DNA of 64,000 nucleotides from Brugia malayi (taxonomy: Eukaryota; Nematoda; Chromadorea; Rhabditida; Onchocercidae): positions 3,014,001 through 3,078,000 of the forward strand of contig NW_025062478.1 of assembly GCF_000002995.4 (NCBI RefSeq), written 5' to 3'. The notes below the pieces were generated by a model. It did no database searches. It had not been told where the DNA came from and worked only from the letters and a program-made list of their open reading frames with translations. Of this stretch, positions 13,101 through 23,694 are shown one piece after another (within the stretch, counting starts at the first letter, position 1; each line of letters opens with the position of its first letter). Made by a program: the position numbers and the translations under genes.

Positions 13101-14133
13101 ACAAAACACCTAGTCACCCACCAGTAAGAATTCCACCAAGTGCAGAATTATCGATGGTATCCATCCATCTCTCTCACAATACGTAATGATAATAATCCCC
13201 CAATTACAAACTTTTAAATGAGCAACTGCAGTATTTTTATAATTTGGAAAAGAAAAAAAAAGTGGACGGTAAAGAAATTTAATTTTAATACCTTCTTCTT
13301 CTCTATTACCTTCATCATTCTTTTATAACGTAAAATTTGTCATTGAAGAAAAAAACAAAAAAAAAAAAACTTCCAACAAAATCCTCTCCTTTTTGAAAAT
13401 CGGCATTCGATATTCATCTAATAATTAGTCATTGTTAAATAAGCATACAATCCATCTGGTTATCAACCTGTGCTCGCTGTATTATCTGCTACAGACGGGG
13501 AAACTCAGGTCAAAAAAGTGGTCAGACAATTGTCCTGAATCAACTGGAAACTAGGAAAGGCTTACAGTGCTATTAAATCTGATTAAACTTATTTGCAATG
13601 TATGAATTTAACAGTTGGCATTAAGAGTACAAAAGTCTCAAACTGCATCTTTTCAGACCGTAAGTATTATACGATATGAAGAAAAGGAAGATGAATCAGA
13701 GAGGGTTATAATGGCGACAGAATTATTGTACACCTGCAGAAATTCGATTGAAGAGCAAGTTTTCCAACTTGTTAAAGAGCGAAAACTGGAACCCAAATAT
13801 TTGGTGCTTGTTGCGGCAAATCTCTGTAAAGTTACTACTGCTGCACAACGTCAGGATCTTGGAGGAAAACATTTCGCGTTTGTTATTGAGCAGAACAATC
13901 AATCTGTAACAGTTCTCGAAATCTGCATCACTGTTTGGTATTACACTACAGACCATCATCACCATCATCAACATTATCATCATTATCAACAACAACGTCT
14001 ACGACAACGACAACGACAATGGCAAGAACAACAACAACAACAGCAACGACAACAACGACAACAGCAACAACAACAACAATTATTACTACTACAACAAGAG
14101 CAACAACAACAACAACAAGAGCAACAACAATAG
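7755..14133 (+). CDS. Divergent SPAK/OSR1 (GCK-3)-like kinase with His/Gln-rich tail
   Basis: Paralogue of gck-3 at 20261-23694. Exons: 7755-7919, 8889-8978, 9178-9309, 9826-9954, 10410-10490, 10842-11021, 11742-11852, 12109-about 12285, 13022-13123, 13615-14133, about 561 aa. Kinase domain is about 40-320: glycine loop IIGNGSTSIVYRG, ATP lysine in CAIKR (K68), catalytic loop HGDIK (168-172) instead of HRDIK, Asn175, DFG (188-190), and RKNMPGTVCYLAPE, where Asn204 sits at the WNK-phosphorylated Thr. A WDYDIEVEEE acidic linker follows, then a CCT/OSR1-C-like domain (LRV... YLVLVAANLCKV, about 391-462) with an apparent insertion of about 18 aa. The tail (502-561) is His- then Gln-rich and ends at TAG 14131. 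All nine introns match gck-3 in position. The intron after 11852 starts with GC. Least certain: the 3' end of the eighth exon. Kinase activity is not proven. AATAAA lies at 14644-14649. Confidence 0.85.
8447..8545. repeat. (TTA)n microsatellite in intron 1 of the kinase copy
   Basis: About thirty near-perfect ATT/TTA trinucleotides. Just downstream, a block of about 50 bp that includes AGTAAAAGTTCACAACAAAT and ends in TCATACTATGC occurs twice (about 8581-8629 and 8682-8730), separated by a second TTA-rich run, so the whole patch is a local duplication. Confidence 0.85.
10108..10175. repeat. (CA)n microsatellite in intron 4 of the kinase copy
   Basis: Long CA/AC dinucleotide tract broken by a TATATAC. 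It lies inside the intron between the exons ending at 9954 and starting at 10410. His-Thr open frames here are only its translation. Confidence 0.9.
13955..14133 (+). repeat. Coding CAN trinucleotide tract (His then Gln)
   Basis: The last 60 codons of the kinase copy are made of CAT/CAC followed by CAA/CAG with CGA interruptions. They give a His-rich stretch and then a Gln/Arg-rich stretch up to the TAG at 14131. The tract lies after the CCT-like domain and has no counterpart in gck-3. Confidence 0.85.
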
Positions 14134-15998
14134 TAACAACAATAACAGTGAAACTAAGTCCGATTTAAAAGCATTGCAGAGGACACGTAGGAAATAGTTC
14201 CAGAATTTCCACTGCTTCAGTGCAGTAACAATCTAAATTATCAATTTCTACTCTATATATTTAAAAATGATCATTCATCATATTTCAAAGTACAGAACTA
14301 CCACTGCAATGATATCATATCTCACATTTATAACTACTTTCACAAGCCTAACTGTAACTAGATTTCTGTCTTTCCCAACGGATAATTGCCTGACATTCGT
14401 ATTTCCATCTATTTATCAAGACAAAAGATTTAAGCAAATGACTACTTCAATCAACCCAATCTAATGGCAATGTATTAACCACTTATACGAAGTTTCGAGA
14501 TGACTGCCAAGACACCGGAAATATATGTTTCAGTTTAAGCTGTTGTTGTCGTTCTTTTCCAGTGTGCTTCTAAGTTTTTCGAAACCTATTAAAACAATTA
14601 TTATATGTAGTGGCTGTTCACTTTTAGAACCAATTTATACTTCAATAAAAACACAACTTTTGATCAGACTGGTCTATCGTTAGGGGTGAAAGAACTACGT
14701 CCATCAGTCACACACGAATTCTCGTATTTTTTGCCAATGGCTGCTAAGGTTTGGCATTTCATGGCCACTCCCGATATGATCTCTAAACACGTGCTAACAA
14801 AATACTGGCTCTTCATAATTTAGAATATGGAAACTCCACTGACTCCCATTCCTTGTAATTCAATATATTTAAATCATCTGAGGAGGATCTTCATTTCATT
14901 ATGACCCGAAACTGTACCTACAAACACACTTTCACAAACCGGTATCAAACAATTATGAAGATATTCGGACATTTGATGAAAAAACCATGGCATAACGTGC
15001 ATCGAAATGTCACAACCATCTTTTTCTCCCACATCCATACATTCATGTTTACCAAGCAACAGAAACTGATGGATTAGTCATTTCTCCGGGGCTTTTACAG
15101 TCTGCACAATTCTACTTTTCTAAAACAACCTTTAAAAGCTTGCCTAACATCATCGGCTTTACAGATACTTTCTACCACAAAATTTAATTCTCTAATCTGA
15201 CAAAAAAAAAAAACTCATGTTATTGTACATGCAGCACATTTTACAACACAGTAAAAACTAGAACTACGAGAATCTTTCATGAAGTTTAACAGATTAAACT
15301 CTTTTGTTACAACCTACAAAAGAAACACCTTTTAGTACTAATGAAGCATTCTCCTATAATTAAAAATACCGTGTTGCAATGTCAGCAAACGTTACAACTC
15401 CAAGACTTCTTCGTAGGGTTCTTCAGAAAACATTCAAACTGAAAATAGCAAAAAAGCAACTTTGCCCTAATCCAAATCATATAGTCAATTTCTCTTCACA
15501 CAATCAGAACCAACCCTACATTACCGGCACTGACTTCCCCCGACATTGATTATTGGCTTCTGTATCACTGGCGACTCATCGTCTCTTCCAAAATCCTAAA
15601 TGTCTTTAGCACATTTAACGTGTAACCTTCTATTATGTAAAATTTTATGTGAGCAAGAAAATATACAATACAGTGAACACAAATTAATAGAAAAGAGGCA
15701 ATAATCAATAAGTCGAGTGAAACCCAGACTATGAGGTCTTAGCAATGAAAGTCAACTTCAAACTTTCCTGACCGATCCCAAACTCAGTTTGCTCCATAAC
15801 TCCAGAGACGCCACACTTTGCATCTTTAAATTACGACAATGAATCCTAAAAATAAAACAACAAGTTGAGCAAAATACGCATACACTCTGAGATCACTGAG
15901 GCTTGCATCTTTAAACCTTTTTCCAACTCCAATACATCGAGCAAATAATTGTCGAAATATTCGATTAGTTCTAATGTGGTGAAACAATGAGACTATGA
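14134..15998. other. Convergent 3' regions with atypical composition
   Basis: Lies between the stops of the kinase copy (+) and the SERTA-like gene (-). By eye it is less AT-biased and more C-rich on the + strand than other spacers. A + strand AATAAA lies at 14644-14649, about 510 bases past the kinase stop. Small open frames (for example - strand 14874-15059) match nothing I recognise. I read it as overlapping 3' UTRs. Confidence 0.5.
14644..14649 (+). promoter_or_regulatory. Polyadenylation signal, kinase copy
   Basis: AATAAA in TTCAATAAAAACAC, in a locally less AT-rich region where the hexamer is less likely by chance. It would give a 3' UTR of roughly 0.5 kb. Confidence 0.45.
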
Positions 15999-17342
15999 TT
16001 ATCCAACTGAAATAGCTGTTTCATGTGCAACATTTCTCGTTTCCTGTTCATTGTCTTTATACCCTGAAAAATGAATTCACCGTACAATTCATTAATTTTG
16101 AACAATTAAAACTGGCAGAAAGAGAATTTCCACGAATTTCATGTCCTATCTAAAAAGCTCCGAAACATGTTCAAATGTAAAGCATTACTTGAAAGAAAAA
16201 CAAGAGCTCCGAAAAAACTCTGATGCAAAATCAATGTTACTGTTAACAGAAGACACAGTATCCTGGACCAGAATGCTGGGCCTGGGCCACTTCGATCGCG
16301 TTTAGCATCACACATCGAAAGGTGTGTTTTTTTTTATTTTTGAACGCAAAACATTTGGAAACTGAAACAATATCACGAACCAAACAAACCCTAACACCAT
16401 TTTACATAGCTCACCTAACATGTGCCACCTAACCATGCAAATTTCTGTCGAGTTTCGAGATTTCACAATCCGAAAAAACTATGACGTACAGGGCTTCTGA
16501 ATTTGGTGATGTCAACATAGCAATACAACCAAAATATTAAAAAAAAAAGGTAGAAACCAACCTGACGCAACAACTGTTTTGCCATATAATTCATCGAATA
16601 ATGCATCTAAGCCAAACGGATCCGCATCCGACTGACTATATCGCGCTTTCTTGAAACAGACCGGCGGCGGTGGTGGTGGTGCTTCAATCATTGTGCTCTC
16701 AGCTTCCATAACATTCGACAAAGGCAACTGAACACAGTTATCTTGTTGCAATAAACTGTATAAATTGTCGTTATAACCACCAAACTGTACTGTTCCACCG
16801 TCTCCACCTCCACCTCCATTTTCTGGCTCACTAGCAGGCAATTCCAAACATTCCGAGAAATCATCCACGATGATCTCAGGGTGGGATTTAACTCCAAAAT
16901 TAGATTCCGACCCGCAGGACGACGACGAGTACTCACGTTTCCGACTTTCCCGACTGTTCCTCCTACGATGACGTTTGGCAGCACGTCGTTGTTGGTGTCG
17001 TTTCGCACGACGTTCACCAAGGTATTTACATAACGATTGAATGAAACTTGTATGCAGCAATTCTCGTCTTAGATCACGCTCTTTACTGTTGTAAATAATA
17101 CGACGTCGTTGAATTGCCATTGTCAGTAATGTACGTGGTGAAAAATCACTATCGTATTCATCACCATCATACTCTGATGATGAACATGATGATGACGATG
17201 ATGATGATGATGACGATGATGATGTTGTTGATGTTAACGTTAATTTTGACGTTGACGTTGATGATGTGTAATTATAACAATCATTTGGTGAGTATTTTTC
17301 ATCCAAAAGCAATACCATATTGCAAATAGCTGAAATATTCAT
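15999..17342 (-). CDS. Ser-rich, basic nuclear-type protein with SERTA-like segment
   Basis: Main exon 17342-16562 (260 codons) and a tentative last exon 16063-15999, which is in phase and ends ..TAISVG-stop, total 281 aa. From the N-terminus: short hydrophobic start, Ser/Thr run (about 26-56, from a GAT/ATC repeat), acidic patch, then RTLLTMAIQRRRIIYNSKER followed by DLRRELLHTSFIQSL (about 70-104). That segment has the spacing of a SERTA domain (as in SERTAD proteins and fly Taranis: leucine-rich start, then E..LRR..L....L..L). Next come an Arg/Lys-rich stretch (107-137) that could be a nuclear localisation signal, Gly and Pro runs, and an acidic C-terminal DPFGLDALFDELYG resembling SERTAD-type activation segments. 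The SERTA assignment rests on pattern only. If the intron is not removed, the frame ends at 16512. ACGT-rich elements lie upstream. Confidence 0.6.
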
Positions 17343-20260
17343 ATATCATATCATGACTACTATTATTTTTCAACTTTTTTCCTTCTTCCCACCAAACATT
17401 CTTTCACTTCATGACGTTAAATTTCATTCATCCAAAAAAACAAATGCGCAAAGACCGAGAGAAAAAGAAGAAAGGAAATCAAAAAACAGAAGGAAGGAAA
17501 GGCATAACACACAGCTCATGTAAATCAATCAAAATTATTATAATGCACTCCCAGTTCCTAGTGACAAAAAATTATCCATCAGATAACTTCTTCCAACCTA
17601 AATCTCAAACGTCACGTAACGTAAGTAACGTCGTATCACGTGGACAACCCAACAAAGAGGAGAAAATAGCACTAAAACCCAACAAACAACCAACCACCAA
17701 CAAACCAAACAACAACTAATTCGCTCAAATGACTTAAACCGTAAATAACTATTCCTAGCAAACCGCAACGCTTCATTATGCCGCGCGTCGCGCTGTGCAT
17801 ATAGTACCTGAGAAATAGTGCCAAATTAATTTAAATTTATTTTGCTGATAAAAAATTTTTGTGAAATATTTTGTTTTTATTTTTGTTGCATTTATTAACT
17901 TAATTACAGATTTACCTGAATGCCACTACTTACTTACCTATCATTTCATAGAATTCTTCTTAAATAAACACTCAATAGCGTATTATTGATTGATAGCATA
18001 ACAATGAGATACACCTGATATGCTTGGGCAATTAGCCAAACGAAAAGATACATTGTCAATGTTTTCCAATTGAGACCTAATTATTCAAAGTTTTTATCCC
18101 TCTCCCCTTTTCTTGCATTTTAAATTTAGATGAAATTAAGTTTAAAATTTTTTCACAAATAAATTATCCCAAATTTTTAATTTAATTAGAATAAGCTAAC
18201 TAATTAGGCTTAAGTTTTATAATTAGACCTAGTTAACTAATGGTTTGCCTCCCATAATAGCTTTTATAATGATTGAATAATTGAAACTAATTTAATATTA
18301 TCTAATTAATCACACAATAAACATTGTTGTTAGGAATGAATGAATGGATGTATGTGTATTTAATGTCTAGAAAGAGATAGCAAATCTGATTTTACAAATT
18401 AATATTTTTCATTTAGGTTTGTTATTATTACTTCACTTGCGACCATTCACCATTTCATTTTATTTAAAATTCAAAAAATCTGAAATTTCTACTTCACCTC
18501 TCTTCTTAACTTGCAAAATATCGGTACATTTCCAGCTTTTTCTTCTCTTTTATTATATATGCATAAAATAACAAAGTGAGAGGATTGAATGTCAATTAAT
18601 AATTTAATAGAAATGATTGGGGTAATTAGGGAAAATGTTTTCGGACAAAAGATAAACAAAATAAATCACTGCAGAGCATATAAGACAAAACTGAGCAAAT
18701 ATGTAGAATTTCTCTACCTTCAATTGATGTCACCTTAGCTGAATTACATATATCATCATCTGATGTTGCTAATGATAAAGAAACAAGGGTATATATGAAA
18801 TAAAGTAGCTACATTTTAATATAAATAATTCACGCTAATTTTTTTTTTCTTTTTTGTAATATAAAAGGAAAATTTCCCATTTCTAATGCTCAATCATTTT
18901 TATCTTATTCTATCGTATATATCAGAAATATTACTTTATATTCTTTTCCACCAAATATATAATTTTCAAGAATATTAATAATGGGATACATTCTTAATGC
19001 TATCAAAGAGACTGTTCTAGAAAAGTAAATTTCTGATATTCATTTTTGCTTTGCACTTAAAAAAAAAGATTAATTGTGACATCATTGTGAAAGGCGATTA
19101 TGGTGTAGAAACAAAAAAAAAAAGAAACCAAATATCATGACAACGTGATAAATTGAACATTACTGATTTAACATTTCACTAGTTATAATTTCATTTGTAA
19201 AAAAACAATGATTGCAAAATAAATACCATTCACAATCTTAAAAGATATTAATCGAACAGAGCTGCTGCGAATCAATTGAGTATTGCTAGAATGTTAACGA
19301 TATAAAAATTGATAGAAATTATGGAAGCAGCAGATGAATCAATTAATAAATTCTATAATCGGAAAGAATTTGGGACAGATGACAACTTTTAATGAAAATT
19401 TAAAGGAAAAGCACATTTCTCAGCAGGCAGTAACTTGGTCACTAAATGAACTTTAGTAACATACTTCTTGAAAGGAGATGGTATGCAAACAATAGAGTCT
19501 GTAATTTCGGCTAATGTTCAAACTTGTTAATCTTTCAAATGCTAGAAAAGAAAAGGAAATTACAATTCGAAGAGTGTAATTACCATATTAACAATAGCAA
19601 ATATCTTGGCCTATTTTATAATTGATAATTGAACAGAATCGTTGCTTCTGGTAACAGAATAGGTATGCTACCATAGTATAAAATATGCATCTGATTGGGA
19701 CTAAAAATCGAACCGATGTAAAATGAATTAATTCATAATGACAATCTCTAGAAATTGAATCGGCAATGCAATGTTATGCTTGATTTAATCATACAAAAGA
19801 GACATTTTTGATTGGCAAATCGTTGAATCTGTGAATGATTTCTCAACAGTTCAGACGTACAATGAGAAAAATTGCTTCTAGCAAAATACGAATAATGTTC
19901 GATCTTACTTTTTCAATGCCAGTTTCAAGTAGATTCAGAACTGAGAATTAAACAAATCAGTGTTTCGAAATTAAAGACGCATTCTCGAATTTCTTCACAT
20001 ATATGTACTTAATTTTTCAATTTTCAACCAGACAAGTTGAAACTGACATTCAAAAAAGAAGTTATAACAGTTAAAAACCTAACATTAACTAACACTAGGA
20101 AAGCAGTTCATTTGATGTTCAAAATATGGAATCATAGAATATCTAATTGGTGAAAGAAACAAAAAAATAAAGAAAGGGAATCACAAAGACAAATACAAAT
20201 CACTTCTACAATTGGTAGTCTGACCAGATTTGTCCCGAATCAGGAAAATAATGGAATAAT
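17343..20260. other. Spacer upstream of the SERTA-like gene and 3' of gck-3
   Basis: Holds the ACGT cluster at 17609-17642 and a CG-rich patch at about 17777-17797 (GCCGCGCGTCGCGCTGTG), unusual in this AT-rich DNA. The part nearest 20260 should be the gck-3 3' UTR. No further exon was recognised. Confidence 0.55.
17609..17642. promoter_or_regulatory. Cluster of five ACGT cores incl. an E-box
   Basis: ACGT occurs at 17609, 17614, 17619, 17628 and 17638, the last inside CACGTG (17637-17642). ACGT is the core of bZIP (CRE-type) sites and CACGTG is an E-box. The cluster lies about 270-300 bp upstream of the start of the SERTA-like gene. Whether it is bound is inference. Confidence 0.5.
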
Positions 20261-23200
20261 TCAGTCAACTTGAGCATTACTGGAATCGATTAGTGATATT
20301 TGTGCGAAACCTATTAAAGCACGTTCATCCGGCATCTCTTGCGGTGGTACCGAACTTAGAGCAAAGGTTACAGACTTTTTGTCACTTTTCGATAATGCTG
20401 CATCTACAAGTTTTTTTAAATTTGCTGCCACAACTACCAGATCATGTCCATCGATTAGTTCAGCTGCAACTAGCTCATGTGCGATACCTTCAACAGTATC
20501 AACTGATGGAGTATAGTCAAATTTGATATCATTCAGCTCTTTCTGCGCATTCCTCACACGCAGCACCTGAATTTCGAAAAAAAATTATCCATCCAATAAA
20601 AGCGCTAACAAAAAAAAAAAAAACGAAATGACCAATCAAAAAACTGTTATTCATAATTGCAGATTAATTACCTAAAATGATCCTAAAAAATTAGCTGATA
20701 TTTTTTCTACTAAACTTCATTTTTCAAACAAATAATAGAATAGTATTCTAGTTGGTGCTGAAGAATAAAAAAAATTAAAAAACAATTTTCACATGTAATA
20801 TTAACAAAATTTCAGAAATATAACGAAGCGAAGTACCAAATTGATAGTTTCCGAAGCACTTGCTGCAGCAGCTGAAGTCGTTGGAAGGTCCATTTTTTCA
20901 CCCTCTTCTTCTTCTGATTCAGTCTCTTCCGGTTCGAATTCCCAATTTCCTTCTGAATTCTTCTTTAGTTTACCCGATGCAACCTAAAACACAACATAAC
21001 TTCCAAAAGAAAGAAACGCACATTCCAAAAAAGAAATGCACATGTACAGAATCTTGTAACGCTTTTCTATTTTAATAAATTATTCGACGCAGTTGATCAA
21101 ATTTTATATCATGATTAAAAAAAAAAAAAACTTGAACACTGGACCTATACACCTTCTAGCTTAATTTCGCCAAGTCCTGTACCTCCTCTCCGCTGAAAAA
21201 GAGTCTATGAAAACAGTCTGAAAACTGAAATTACAAACCAACAAACAAACAAATAATTAAACTCTAAACTGCCCAATATTATTTCGAAGTAGAAGCAACA
21301 AAAGTGGTAGTACAGTATCTATGATCAAAATAAAGTATCATATTAGAAATATCATAATAGATTTTCAAGATTATTGAATTAGCAGATACATAGTATTTAT
21401 TATTTTTAACGTACTGATTCTGCATGATACCTTTTTCGGTGCATCAGTTTGATGATGTGATGGAAGTGGCATAGATGCTAAATTTTCAATTAAGGCATGC
21501 ACTAAATACTTCTTGTCTTTAGCCTTTTTGAAAAAGGAATACTTCAGAAGTTCGCTTGCAGTTGGTCGCTTCGATGGATCTTTCTGAAAATTTACCAAAT
21601 TACTGCTTAATATTATTTTCACCTTCATGCAAGCTGGCTGATATAATATAACACTTTTTGAATCTGAAAAGTCACATTTATTTCCACTACTGTTTGCCTA
21701 AATATATATAAGTCACTTCAAACAAAAGAAAGCCAAGCAACGCATACAAATGCGCAAATGAGTAAAGTTAGTAAACAAATAAATCACCTGCAAGCAGTCC
21801 TTTATGACGTGACGAAAGCTTTTTCCATATGCTTTATACTGATCTTTTCTTTCCGCATTTGTATCCAAACTTGGCGGATCATTTTGTAGCGTTAACATTA
21901 AAACCTTAAAGTATTAGTATATATTTGTAGTGTATTTTTTATATATCCGGATAGCTAATCGAATATATAAAAAAAAAATAAGTAGTTGTCAAAATATAAA
22001 AAAGGAAACCAACCTTCATCGGTGGAAATTTATGATAAGGAGCTGTACCAGTTGCTAATTCAATAGCTAAAATACCAAAACTCCAAATATCAGCTTTGAA
22101 GTCATACCCTGAAACTTGCTCCATAACTTCGGGAGCCATCCAACACGGTGTTCCAACGAATGTATGCCGAACTTTCTGTAATAATACATAAAATTGTTTT
22201 ATTTTAAGCAAAAAAATATGCTTTAAAAATTTAAATCAAATTCCTTAAAATTCCATTATTTTTCAACATCAAGGAACCTGTCTTGATAAGTCTCCTTGAC
22301 TTGCAGACAGCCATCCAGAGACGCCGAAATCCGCAATTTGAACTGTGCCATCGTCAGCAATCAGTATATTACCAGCCTTAAATAATATCTATCAACTTTT
22401 GTCCTTTTATCCATATAAATTACGAAGGCTTGCAAGACTTGAGAAATGAAAATAGCAAAATTAATTGAGCAAACAAAAATTTTTCTACCATTTTTTTTTT
22501 AATTCTAAAAAACCTTTTAATAACTGAATTGTATTTGCAAAAATTAACAATTCTTCTACCTTGATATCACGATGTATTTGTCCACTGCTATGGAAATATT
22601 CCAGTCCTCGCAACACTTCCTTTAGGACGGTAGCAATAGTTACTTCATCTAAAACACCTGATGAAGCCGCTTCTTTTCCCATTGCCTAAAATGAAAATAA
22701 TCAAAAAAAAAAAAAAATCTTTAAATTAAAATGTACAAAATCTGATTATACTAATCAACGAATTATATATGTATGTACTAAAAATTTATTACAAACTAAA
22801 TTATCAATAACCTAAATTAATTAATGGAAATATTTAAATCAAATAATAACTGACATTCTATTTCTTCATAAGCATATCTATCTACCTTTATACGTCGTTT
22901 CAGAATATCAAGCATACTACCACAATTGAGAAGACGCATGACAACCCATAATTCTTCGCCAACAACAAATGATGTGTGATACATGACAACATTAGGATGC
23001 ATACATAATGCCATCGCCTAAATAATAACGAAAAAAAGGATGAAACATAATATGATAAAATATGAATAACCAATGTACTACTATGGATGGATTTTATGGA
23101 AGTATCAATCAGATAAGTCTTCTTTTTCTTCTTTTCTTGTTTTATGCAATATCTAAACTTGCATAATTTCTTACACCTTAGTAGCCTGTTTACCCACCAC

Positions 23201-23694
23201 TCCCAACAAGTTTCGTTTACATTTATTTCATGGAAGAGCTCGTCGACTGACGTTTGACATTTCTCGAGATTAATGCATTTAATAGCACATAACTCATTTC
23301 GTGGAATGCATAATGCCTGAAAATTACAACCTGTAAGTATATTTCATTAATACAATCAAAAGAAAATATTGCTTAAGGATAAGATTTAACTTTTAAAAAT
23401 ATATATATAAGCAGACACAAACATACACATACAATCCCTATAATTTCTAGTCTTTAACTCAGTTATATCTTTTTTTGACTATGTTTTAAAATAAAAAGAG
23501 AATTCTTTAAATATTGTTAAAGTTATTAAAAACATATTAAATCAAATAAAACGTTAAAAAAGAAAAAACAAACAAACTTTGTATACAGTAGCCGTTGCAC
23601 CAATTCCAATAGAATCCTCTAATTTGTAATCTTCCTTTTTATTTGGCCAAATGGTACCACTGGCGCCCTCATCTGGTGGATGATTTGTACTCAT
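20261..23694 (-). CDS. gck-3: GCK-3, SPAK/OSR1-type Ste20 kinase
   Basis: Ser/Thr kinase that, in the SPAK/OSR1/GCK-3 family, is activated by WNK kinases and controls cation-chloride channels and transporters. Exons: 23694-23578, 23316-23221, 23017-22886, 22685-22560, 22376-22278, 22175-22014, 21904-21788, 21583-21431, 20983-20837, 20566-20261; all phases close, 484 aa. Kinase domain about 23-303: [13 protein letters not shown] lysine K52 (CAIKC), HRDIK (153-157), N160, DFG (173-175), T-loop [16 protein letters not shown] with Thr195 at the WNK site, and [20 protein letters not shown]. After the kinase domain, VASGKL (Ser337) and the acidic [15 protein letters not shown] match the regulatory S-motif region. 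The C-terminal CCT domain ([20 protein letters not shown], then [12 protein letters not shown] and IGFAQISL) binds RFxV/I peptides in the family. It is shorter than vertebrate SPAK at both ends. Confidence 0.95.

Noticed and set aside
13658..13739. GTAAGT at 13660 as a donor inside the last kinase exon
   Set aside because: Splicing to the nearest AG at 13739 gives an immediate stop; read-through keeps the CCT-like domain open.
13723..13995. Frame antisense to the last kinase exon
   Set aside because: Shadow of the coding exon on the opposite strand.
14874..15059. 61-codon - strand frame with protein-like composition (..MHVMPWFFHQMSEYLHNC..)
   Set aside because: No good acceptor in phase with the SERTA-like gene, no recognisable domain, and it lies in probable 3' UTR.
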